Shown one piece after another: positions 8,548-16,097 of a stretch of DNA of 64,000 nt. Each line of letters starts with the position of its first letter. The stretch's first letter is position 1. The notes under the pieces are model-generated. The model was not told the DNA's origin. It searched no databases and worked only from the letters and a program-made list of their open reading frames with translations. The DNA lies in contig NZ_JPRN01000011.1 of assembly GCF_000737715.1 (NCBI RefSeq), positions 1 to 64,000 on the forward strand, in the 5' to 3' direction. Position numbers and translations under genes: made by a program. Source of the stretch: Chryseobacterium sp. JM1. Its GTDB lineage: Bacteria > Bacteroidota > Bacteroidia > Flavobacteriales > Weeksellaceae.

Positions 8548-9588
8548 ATGCAGAAATTTAACATACATACCGTCCAGACAGGGGAGAGCCTGAAAAGTAT
8601 AGCTTCGCTGTACCATTTAGATGCTGGTGCTTTAAAGTTATTTCACAATAACCACTGCGACGTCAAGGATATGATCCTGATTGAGCTTACAGGCCAGAAA
8701 GAACTTTTTCTTCCAAGAACAGCGGTGACGGATAAAACGCGTTTGGTGCCGTTCGGAAGAGGAAACAACCTTACTTTTCAACCTGAAAATTCATTTTACA
8801 GATATGGCGTTTCTATCAATATGGAAAGCAACGACCGCAAGAATGAACTGAAATATGAAACCTCAGTACGGTGGCTGAAAACCGAGAGCAGGCTGCATTT
8901 TTTTGAAATAGACAGAACCTCCAACCTTTTTCTGAACGAAGAGGAAGTGAATGAAATAGCCGATCTGCTGGCCTATAAAACATCCAAGGTTTTGTATCCT
9001 CTACAGATCAGTGTAGATGAGCAGGGGAAATTCAATTCGGTGGAAAATGTTTCGGTGTTTAAAGAAAGATGGGCCGCTGTAAAAGAAGAAGTTTATAAAG
9101 AATTTGAAGGGGAAACGGTAGACAGCTACTGCGAAAAGATAGAAAAAATAATAGATGAACCGGAGGTGATCAGTCTTTATCTTAAGAATGATTATTTCAT
9201 CAGAACATTGTTTTTTGGGGTTTATCAGAGTTTCGGACAGGATTATGAAACAGAGGTCACGGAAAGTTTCCCTGTGGTAGATAATCCGGTAGAACCGAAA
9301 TACGAAATAAAGCTGGAAATTGATCCGCTGAAAGGAGAATCCGGTCTGGTTAATGTAGAAGGTGAAGGAAAATTAAATGATGAAAGAAGTACCTATGATT
9401 TCATCAACAAAGCTCCTTTTTCAATGATCATTGAAGATAACCCGGTGATGAATCATGAAGGGAATTTCAGGATTGTCTATTATCTGAATGGGCAGAATTT
9501 ATTGGTGAAATCAATGTATTTGGAATGTGACCTGCAACTTGAGAAGAAAAAGAAAATATCAGTAGTCATTGCGATGCTGACTGAATAA
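8548..9588 (+). CDS. LysM-domain protein of T6SS cargo operon
   Basis: A 346-aa cytoplasmic protein (no signal peptide) beginning with a LysM domain, residues ~3-56 (IHTVQTGESLKSIASLYHL ... FLPRTAV). The rest is an alpha/beta region of unknown fold, with an acidic stretch around residues 160-250 and a C-terminal strand-rich part (EIDPLKGESGLVNVEGEGKL). LysM modules without export signals occur in baseplate or adaptor proteins of contractile injection systems, where they bind spike or tube partners rather than peptidoglycan. Here it lies between the lipase module and the PAAR-like/OmpA module, suggesting an adaptor or chaperone for cargo loading. That function is inferred. Confidence 0.75.
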   Translation: MQKFNIHTVQTGESLKSIASLYHLDAGALKLFHNNHCDVKDMILIELTGQKELFLPRTAVTDKTRLVPFGRGNNLTFQPENSFYRYGVSINMESNDRKNELKYETSVRWLKTESRLHFFEIDRTSNLFLNEEEVNEIADLLAYKTSKVLYPLQISVDEQGKFNSVENVSVFKERWAAVKEEVYKEFEGETVDSYCEKIEKIIDEPEVISLYLKNDYFIRTLFFGVYQSFGQDYETEVTESFPVVDNPVEPKYEIKLEIDPLKGESGLVNVEGEGKLNDERSTYDFINKAPFSMIIEDNPVMNHEGNFRIVYYLNGQNLLVKSMYLECDLQLEKKKKISVVIAMLTE

Positions 9589-9607
9589 TTGAAAAAAAAC
9601 TAACAAA

Positions 9608-10645
9608 ATGAAAATTAAACCAAATCATAAATTATCCATTCTTGTTTTTATATTGAGCTTTAGCCTGTATTTCGGGCAAAAAGTGGAATTTAATGTCCCG
9701 AAAGATATCGAGACCTTACAGAATTCTATTTTTGATTTTAAAAACGATTTCACCCAGGACGAAGCGAAAGCTGCCGCGGCATCAGATACCAATTTTTCAA
9801 CAACCGTTGATCTTTATAATCTGAAATATGAAGGTGACCAAAAAAATCCTTACCTGACTTTGGCCCTGAAGAATGGCGCTAAATCTAAACAGTTTATCCA
9901 ACAGGCCGTATGGAATGTCAATATGAAAAAGGTTTCTGCGAAAAGCACAAAAGTCACTGTTTTTCTTGAAAAAGTAATTCCGGACAGCTGGTCGAAAAAA
10001 GAAGTAGATACCAAACTGACTAAATCCACCGGGAAAGTAGAGAAAGAGATCAAAGAATTTCTTCTAAACTACAAACGCCCGGAACTTTCAAATGATGATT
10101 CATCAGAAACCGATAGCGTAGCGGCCACTACCTATACTACGGCTGTCACCACAACGGATATGATCGCAGAAAATCCAAAGCAGGAAAAAAAATCAAAAAA
10201 ACTACAGAGTCTGTTCGGGAAAAAACAGTTTATTGCGTTACCGGCAACGTCCGATACCTTTACAAAATTGTTACAGGTACAGCCCACTCAACCAGAATGT
10301 AAAGACTGCAAAGGCGGAAAATATTCCAACTGGGATTTCGACGATTTCAATATGATTTATGCGAATATGAGTACCGGTCTGGAATATTATGCTATCCAGT
10401 ATTACGGACAGGATATGGTGTCTGGATTACCGTATGGCCTGGTGTTTAATGACAGCTCACCATCAGAATCTAAACAAAAATTTGCAAGATATAACGCTCA
10501 GCTTTATCAGACCGTAGGAGAAACGGAAGAAAATTCAGAAAAAGCCCTGACCGTAGTGACTTTCAAGATGAATTCCTCCTTTGTCCGTCTTGAGTTTGGA
10601 AATGAATATTTAACCCGAGTAGTAATTTCAAATAAAGAATTTTAA
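9608..10645 (+). CDS. Exported protein of unknown function in T6SS cargo operon
   Basis: A 345-aa protein with an N-terminal signal peptide (ILVFILSFSLYFGQ, cleavage after about residue 23). No known domain was recognised. The N-terminal third is beta-rich with paired Lys/Val strands (NMKKVSAKSTKVTVFLEKV). A low-complexity Ser/Thr linker follows (ETDSVAATTYTTAVTTTD), then a Lys-rich patch and a CKDCKGGKYSNWDFDD segment with a CxxC pair. As a periplasmic protein made in a T6SS cargo operon it could be an immunity protein for a periplasm-acting effector or a cell-envelope adaptor. It ends 1 nt before the PAAR-like gene starts, so the two are translationally linked. Confidence 0.7.
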   Translation: MKIKPNHKLSILVFILSFSLYFGQKVEFNVPKDIETLQNSIFDFKNDFTQDEAKAAAASDTNFSTTVDLYNLKYEGDQKNPYLTLALKNGAKSKQFIQQAVWNVNMKKVSAKSTKVTVFLEKVIPDSWSKKEVDTKLTKSTGKVEKEIKEFLLNYKRPELSNDDSSETDSVAATTYTTAVTTTDMIAENPKQEKKSKKLQSLFGKKQFIALPATSDTFTKLLQVQPTQPECKDCKGGKYSNWDFDDFNMIYANMSTGLEYYAIQYYGQDMVSGLPYGLVFNDSSPSESKQKFARYNAQLYQTVGETEENSEKALTVVTFKMNSSFVRLEFGNEYLTRVVISNKEF

Positions 10646-10646
10646 C

Positions 10647-11135
10647 ATGGCAGAAAAACATATTGTAGTACAGGGTGCTATGTGCAAATGCCAGTTCGGA
10701 CAGCTTCCGGACAAACTCAAAGTGCTCTCACACCAGAAAGAATACGCGAACGATAAAAGCGCCTCTAAAAAACTGATCGTCACCACGAAAGAAATAGGAG
10801 CGGCAACATTCGAGAAAAATACATTCGGTAACTGCATCAAAATGGGAGTTCCGCCACCGCCATGCAAAATCATGGTCACGGAGTGGAAAGATTTTTATGA
10901 AAAAGTACAGCTTAATAACGGCGGCTATATCATCGTGGAAACCAGCAAAGCCATCTGTGCCATTGCCGGAACGCCGTGTATTGAAATCATAGACCACGGA
11001 CAGAGAACGGAAGGCAGCCCGCAGAATTTTAAAAATGCGGATAAGGATGTACAGCAGCAGATCAATCCACTGGTGGATTCAGAAGAAATGTATAATGAAC
11101 AGCCTGCCTATGGTGGGGAAGATGGTGTAATCTAA
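10647..11135 (+). CDS. DUF4280 PAAR-like spike-tip protein
   Basis: A 162-aa protein of the DUF4280 / PAAR-like group, which sharpens the VgrG tip and links cargo to it. The family features are visible: an N-terminal GAMCKCQFG, central NFGNCIKMG-like Cys motif (FGNCIKMGVPPPPC) and a third Cys cluster (SKAICAIAGTPCIEI) that would coordinate metal at the tip apex. The C-terminal ~35 residues are acidic and Gln-rich (VQQQINPLVDSEEMYNEQ) and may contact the next protein. It is placed 11 bp before the 887-aa OmpA-domain gene, the usual arrangement in which a PAAR-like adaptor precedes its effector. Confidence 0.88.
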   Translation: MAEKHIVVQGAMCKCQFGQLPDKLKVLSHQKEYANDKSASKKLIVTTKEIGAATFEKNTFGNCIKMGVPPPPCKIMVTEWKDFYEKVQLNNGGYIIVETSKAICAIAGTPCIEIIDHGQRTEGSPQNFKNADKDVQQQINPLVDSEEMYNEQPAYGGEDGVI

Positions 11136-11146
11136 ACGACAGACAA

Positions 11147-13810
11147 ATGGCTAAAGGAGTAAAAAAAATACAGGTTACAAAAGGACTTTACTATCCCGAT
11201 ATGTCGGTGAAAGGCCAGAGAGTAACGCTAAAACCTGATCAGTGGGTTTATTTTGGCGTTGAAGAATGGCTGCCCGGAACTACTGCCGAAGATAAAAAGA
11301 AAGAAATTATCTGGATGAGGCAGACCAATAATAGGAAAATCATCATCAATCAGGCACCTTCAAAAGGAGGCTACAAATTTCTGATCTCCAAACAGTTTTG
11401 CGGAAGTTATCACTATTATATTGAAGCAAGTCTGTCTGGAAAAAGAGATCCTAAAAACACTGCCGGGCTTTATGTAAAGGGCTGGTGTGATCCTAAAGTT
11501 GTTACCAGCAAATGGACGACTCAAAGAGGAAGTAAAACCAGCATCAAAAACCAGAATAAGATCAATTTTATTTCTTACGGACACGTAGTTTATCTTAATC
11601 TGATGACGGAAGGCCTTAACGGAAATACCTTAACGATAGAGCTTTGGAATCAGCAGACTGCAAAAAAAGATAAGCTGGTTCATGTCTACAATAATGTTCA
11701 GGTCATAGACGGAGAGGTTAATTTAAAAATAGAAAATACCTACTCATGGATGGCTCATGTAGATAACATCCAGAATGTAGAAGAATTTTATATCAAAGTA
11801 AAAGATACCGCTTCCAAACAGTACATTAAAGATAATTTAGGTGATGATCTTCACGCCATTTATCTGAATGTAAAAAATAAAGTGGTCACCACCAATGCCA
11901 ATGTCAGCAAGAATCAAACCCCTACGAAAGTATACAAACCGGATGTAAATTCCGTCCGTCAGGAACCTTGCCGCTTTGAAATGATCAAGATCACCGAAAG
12001 TGAAGTAAAAGACGGGAAAGCCAGTAATACAACGGTAACTGTTTTTGATAACGGTAAAGGAATTAAAAAAATACAGTCAGCTGCCCTTCAGGAGCGTATA
12101 GAGAGAACAATCTATTATAAATTTGATTCTACGGTCATTGATAAAGACGGGGTAGCCATTCTCAATAACGTGCTCAAGTTTCTTTTAGAACACAAGGATT
12201 CAACCATGAATCTGAGTGGTTATGCCTGTGTGATCGGAAAACAGAATTACAATAAAGGACTGTCCCAGAGAAGAGCCGATGTTGTAAAGAAATTTTTTGC
12301 AGATGGCGGCCTTGATCCAAGCCGGATTATTTCTGTCGGGAAAGGAGAAGTAGATCCTACAGACGATAAAATGGGCAAGGATAATATCCGGTTCAAAAAT
12401 GAAAGAGATTATGAGAGTAACCGGAGGGTAGATATTTCTTTTGTATTCAATGCTCATGATGCCCAGACCATTAATTATGAAGTCGTAGCTCCAACGGAAT
12501 CAACGAAAAAAGATCTCACAATCGATATCTCCGGATTTGATACCAATGAATGCTACCACGGAAGTAAAAACAAGCATAAAAAGCAGATCCTGATGACCGA
12601 CGTAGGTCAGGCGGTAGATAAAGGAGATACCAAACAGACTTTTGCCCCATCGTCTTTTAATTATAAAGTCTACTCGAATATGTCAAGGTTCAATGCTGCT
12701 CCCATACAGTATATCTGGCCTATAGCAACCAATCCGAATCAGTTCCATATGAACATTCACAGTTGCAGATATTTCAGTAATGATAAACGAACAACGGTTT
12801 TAATTAAAGCCTATCCGGATATTAAATGGGAACTCGCACTAGAATTTCAGGTGAATGTTTCCAATTATAAAGCCTCCAATATGCCGGCAGGGAATATCTA
12901 CGCCAAGCATCAGGAAAAATCCAGACAGGCGGGGTACAAAAGAATGCTATTGAATAAAGACGGAAAAGTTCCGATCAATGTAGGCGTAGGATTATCCGCA
13001 GAATGGGATGCCGGCCGGGAAAAGAGAAGCTTTACCAACGAGTTTGCAGATAAAATAGAGTTGGTCGCCAGAATGATCGCCACGGCTGTAAATATTGTTC
13101 AGAATGCCATCAACTATGCTCAGAGTGCTGCCAAAGAAACCGCTATTCCTGTTGGTTTCAATCTCAGATATCCTAAATTTACCGTTGTAGGGAAGTGGTA
13201 TCTGGAAAGAGTCAATGAAAGAGCTTCTTTAAGTGTCATCGGTGAAGTAGGTTTTGGTTTCAAACCGCTGATAGGCGCTGAGGTCGTTATTGATATCATA
13301 GGCGCAGCTATTGCGGTAGCTTCTTATGGAGCAACCGGTAACCCTGCTGCTGCGAAACTTATCAATAAATTCAGAGGCGGACTTGAAAAACTGGGCGCTT
13401 CAGTGACCTTTACCGCTACATTTTATGGTGAGCTGGAAATTATGGTGGATGCCCTGAAAATTGACAGTATTAACGGGATCAATATGCAGGGTAAAACCAC
13501 GATTGGAGGAAAAATGGGGGCTACCATAGAACTCAGTATCAGTATTGAAGTAGGAACGGTAAAAGGAACCAAAGCAAAACCCATTGTTACGTTTAAAGCG
13601 GCGGCCAAGGCAGATTCCTATTTTGGAGGCGATATTGTGATAGATTCTGATACGACAGGATTATTTATCCAACCTGTTCTGAAATTTTCAGGAGTCGTTC
13701 TTTCTGTAGAAATAGAAGGCGAAGTAGGTTGGTGGAAAAGTAATTTCAAAGTAGAAGAAAAGGTGATGAAAGAAGAGACTTACTATATGGATAAAAAATA
13801 TTTAACTTAA
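11147..13810 (+). CDS. Large OmpA-domain protein, candidate T6SS effector
   Basis: An 887-aa protein with no signal peptide. Regions seen: residues 1-250 beta-rich, Ig-like segments (WVYFGVEEWLPGT, FYIKVKDTASKQYI); about 322-432 an OmpA-like peptidoglycan-binding domain (YYKFDSTVIDKDGVAILNN, GLSQRRADVVKKFF, NRRVDISFVF); about 455-570 a globular region with Cys/His (NECYHGSKNKH, MNIHSCRYFS); about 610-865 a long C-terminal part alternating amphipathic helices and Gly-rich strands (GAEVVIDIIGAAIAVASYG, GATIELSISIEVG). The last part could insert into membranes or form a beta structure, but I recognise no catalytic motif. Directly behind the PAAR-like gene and ahead of candidate immunity genes, it is a strong effector candidate acting in the target envelope. 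Toxicity is inferred from context only. Confidence 0.82.
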   Translation: MAKGVKKIQVTKGLYYPDMSVKGQRVTLKPDQWVYFGVEEWLPGTTAEDKKKEIIWMRQTNNRKIIINQAPSKGGYKFLISKQFCGSYHYYIEASLSGKRDPKNTAGLYVKGWCDPKVVTSKWTTQRGSKTSIKNQNKINFISYGHVVYLNLMTEGLNGNTLTIELWNQQTAKKDKLVHVYNNVQVIDGEVNLKIENTYSWMAHVDNIQNVEEFYIKVKDTASKQYIKDNLGDDLHAIYLNVKNKVVTTNANVSKNQTPTKVYKPDVNSVRQEPCRFEMIKITESEVKDGKASNTTVTVFDNGKGIKKIQSAALQERIERTIYYKFDSTVIDKDGVAILNNVLKFLLEHKDSTMNLSGYACVIGKQNYNKGLSQRRADVVKKFFADGGLDPSRIISVGKGEVDPTDDKMGKDNIRFKNERDYESNRRVDISFVFNAHDAQTINYEVVAPTESTKKDLTIDISGFDTNECYHGSKNKHKKQILMTDVGQAVDKGDTKQTFAPSSFNYKVYSNMSRFNAAPIQYIWPIATNPNQFHMNIHSCRYFSNDKRTTVLIKAYPDIKWELALEFQVNVSNYKASNMPAGNIYAKHQEKSRQAGYKRMLLNKDGKVPINVGVGLSAEWDAGREKRSFTNEFADKIELVARMIATAVNIVQNAINYAQSAAKETAIPVGFNLRYPKFTVVGKWYLERVNERASLSVIGEVGFGFKPLIGAEVVIDIIGAAIAVASYGATGNPAAAKLINKFRGGLEKLGASVTFTATFYGELEIMVDALKIDSINGINMQGKTTIGGKMGATIELSISIEVGTVKGTKAKPIVTFKAAAKADSYFGGDIVIDSDTTGLFIQPVLKFSGVVLSVEIEGEVGWWKSNFKVEEKVMKEETYYMDKKYLT

Positions 13811-13818
13811 ATTCAGGT

Positions 13819-14634
13819 ATGCATAATTTTAAAAAACCATTATATTCCGTTTATCCCAGAATGTATTGTTCGGGAACCATTTATGTGAATGATGTTCCTG
13901 TCATAGACTGGTACGGAGATGAGACCAAAGAAGGCGGATTCGGAGGAGATACCATGATCAACCAGGCACTGCTTCAGAGTGGGAAATATCAGGTAGTTGG
14001 AAAAATGTATCCGCGTTTGGGAAAAAATGTTTTGGATGAAGATGATACCTTATCGGTAGATTTCTTTTGTGCAGATTTTGATAACTGGAAGGCATCCCGT
14101 GCTGAATTTCGTCCTAAAATGGAATCTCCATGGGACGGACTCACAGAGAATGTTCAGCATCCCACGTTTAATGTGGCCAGCGAAATAGAAGTGGAACTTC
14201 CTTTCGTATTGGACGGTTGGCAGCATTCGGTAGATTTTATAGATGTGAAAAAAGAAGACCTCTTCAGCGATGTTTTCAAATATTATAAACAGATACGCGC
14301 TGTATTGGTTGAGCACAATGCCGGAAAGTACCTGGAAATGTCTCATGACAAGATGCAGCTTCAGGAACAGGCTTTATACTATACCGAAGACCGGAAAAAA
14401 AGGTTTTTAGACAGTGCCGGTCAGTTGTTTGGCCAGAATTTAGCTGTTGAGGAACTTAATGAGGCTGATTTGCATCTGGAAATCATGGGCTATGGTAAGT
14501 TGGTAAGACTCATGAGAAAAGACGGATCTCAGCCGCTTCAGTTCATAAGTCCCGATCTTGAAAAGCAGGGCAATATTGAAATGGAAATCAAGCTTCACAT
14601 GAGAACGAAGGAAAAAGGATTCAGTATTATTTAA
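13819..14634 (+). CDS. Conserved protein of unknown function downstream of OmpA-domain effector candidate
   Basis: A 271-aa soluble protein without signal peptide or recognised domain. It starts 8 nt after the preceding stop codon. It is acidic, aromatic-rich and begins PLYSVYPRMYCSGTIYVNDVPVIDWYGD, a pattern of short strands followed by a helical second half (FKYYKQIRAVLVEHNAG, MQLQEQALYYTED). Its position directly behind the large effector candidate suggests a cognate immunity protein or dedicated chaperone. A cytoplasmic location would fit a chaperone better than an envelope immunity protein. No closer assignment is possible. Confidence 0.68.
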   Translation: MHNFKKPLYSVYPRMYCSGTIYVNDVPVIDWYGDETKEGGFGGDTMINQALLQSGKYQVVGKMYPRLGKNVLDEDDTLSVDFFCADFDNWKASRAEFRPKMESPWDGLTENVQHPTFNVASEIEVELPFVLDGWQHSVDFIDVKKEDLFSDVFKYYKQIRAVLVEHNAGKYLEMSHDKMQLQEQALYYTEDRKKRFLDSAGQLFGQNLAVEELNEADLHLEIMGYGKLVRLMRKDGSQPLQFISPDLEKQGNIEMEIKLHMRTKEKGFSII

Positions 14635-14646
14635 AATATAGGGATA

Positions 14647-15300
14647 ATGACTTTTTTTGGAGGTTTTGTAGCTGTGGTTGTTCTGTTTTCTATATTTTTA
14701 GGATACAGGATTTTTTCAAAAATTTCGGATAAAAAACAGAATTCCGGAAAAACAGGAGGTTTTCTTGAGAAGGCCTTTCTCTTGTTTTTTGTTTCGTTAA
14801 TAATGGTTTCCATTAATGGATTAGCGTTCATTTTATCCTACTCATTTTTTTGGGAGAAAGCCTACAGAACTTTTGATGAACCCCAATATACCGCTACTGT
14901 GATAGGATATAAAAAAGAAATCACAAAAGGTAAAAACTTTTCAAATTCCTCATACAGCGACAGAGTCATCTTTTTTCCAAGAGTGGAATACACCGATGCC
15001 AATGGTAAGAAAATTGTAAAAACACTGGATATTACCAGCAATGATCCGCCGGTTTTGGGAGAAAAAGTGAAAGTTACAGATACTGAAAATCAGGAGAATA
15101 CCAATTCTATAGAACTGGATTGGGTAATGCTGGCCGCTGGAGGTGTCTTTACTGGGGTTGCTGCATTTTTTGCGGCACTGCTTGGTACTTACGGTACATC
15201 GGATAGCATGAAAAAAAGACTGAGATGGTCTTTGAGAGCAGGGCTGGTACTCATTTTGATCAACCTACTCTGTGTCATATTCATTTATTTAAAACAATAA
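14647..15300 (+). CDS. DUF3592-like membrane protein, candidate immunity
   Basis: A 217-aa integral membrane protein with about four helices (residues ~3-22, 41-62, 160-180, 195-215) enclosing an extracytoplasmic beta domain (YTATVIGYKKEITKG, VIFFPRVEYTDANGKKIVKTL, PPVLGEKVKV) of the DUF3592 type. It begins 12 nt after the upstream stop. DUF3592 proteins are found beside polymorphic toxin and T6SS effectors as well as elsewhere, so a role in immunity against a membrane- or periplasm-acting effector is reasonable but inferred. The family assignment rests on the TATV-x-PRVEYTDANG pattern. Confidence 0.75.
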   Translation: MTFFGGFVAVVVLFSIFLGYRIFSKISDKKQNSGKTGGFLEKAFLLFFVSLIMVSINGLAFILSYSFFWEKAYRTFDEPQYTATVIGYKKEITKGKNFSNSSYSDRVIFFPRVEYTDANGKKIVKTLDITSNDPPVLGEKVKVTDTENQENTNSIELDWVMLAAGGVFTGVAAFFAALLGTYGTSDSMKKRLRWSLRAGLVLILINLLCVIFIYLKQ

Positions 15301-15370
15301 AAATACTTTAACCTGTTTTCACAAAGTAAGAAAAAGGGAATGACATTAATAAATCAAAATATAAACTATT

Positions 15371-16024
15371 ATGAAAAAAGGAAAATTCCTGATATTGATT
15401 TTCGTGGTATTGATTAATATCTGCTGCGGAAATAAATCATTTGATCTTTCATCCGTCTCTTTGGGCGAAGAAGCAACGAAGTATGATTTTGAAAATAAAG
15501 ATGTATTTCTGAAAGACAAAGGCAGCAAGCCGGACGTAGTTCAATATTATGCAGATGAAAATAAAGGATTGACCTATGGAGGAATTTCTTTGGACAATAC
15601 AATGGGGACAAGAATTACCGTATACAAAGGAAAAGTAGGGGCACTCGATACCAATGCAGCCGAAAAAAACTCTCTGGAATTTGTTGAAAAAATTGCAGGA
15701 AAACATGGGAAACCTACTGCTACCGTAACAGACAAGGCAACTGTAGATGCTAAAATGGTAAAGCAGATTTTTGAAAAGCTTAAAAAAGTGGCACCGGATA
15801 AAGTATCATGGAACCAGGGTGAGAAAAACTCTTTTACCTATCCTACATCTTTCTTCTGGGACGATGGGAAAAACTATTCCATCCTGAGTATTTCTATTGA
15901 AGACGATGGAAGAATCAGAAATAAATATGTAACCGTGACCAAAGATGCTTACAGGAACGATGCGGTCTTCGGATTAAAATATCCTACACCACAGGGATCT
16001 CCGTGGTATCAGTACATGAAATAA
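15371..16024 (+). CDS. Lipoprotein of unknown function closing the T6SS cargo operon
   Basis: A 217-aa lipoprotein: signal peptide MKKGKFLILIFVVLINICC with the lipidated Cys at residue 18 or 19. The mature sequence begins with Ser/Asp-rich strands (SFDLSSVSLGEEATKYDFENKDVFL) and contains a Gly/aromatic core (VSWNQGEKNSFTYPTSFFWDDG). No family was recognised. It lies 70 nt behind the DUF3592-like gene and before a strong terminator, so it is probably the last gene of the cargo run. A periplasm-facing immunity role is possible; alternatively it may be independently transcribed. Confidence 0.72.
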   Translation: MKKGKFLILIFVVLINICCGNKSFDLSSVSLGEEATKYDFENKDVFLKDKGSKPDVVQYYADENKGLTYGGISLDNTMGTRITVYKGKVGALDTNAAEKNSLEFVEKIAGKHGKPTATVTDKATVDAKMVKQIFEKLKKVAPDKVSWNQGEKNSFTYPTSFFWDDGKNYSILSISIEDDGRIRNKYVTVTKDAYRNDAVFGLKYPTPQGSPWYQYMK

Positions 16025-16050
16025 GAAACATTATTTTTAAGTAAAAAAAA

Positions 16051-16082
16051 GCCGGTTCAAGAATATTGAACCGGCTATATTA
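16051..16082. terminator. Bidirectional terminator between T6SS island and endonuclease I gene
   Basis: Perfect 10-bp stem GCCGGTTCAA / TTGAACCGGC with a 5-nt loop, A-run on the left and T-rich on the right, between convergent genes. It can stop transcription from both sides. Confidence 0.9.
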
Positions 16083-16097
16083 TTTTTAGTCAGCAGA

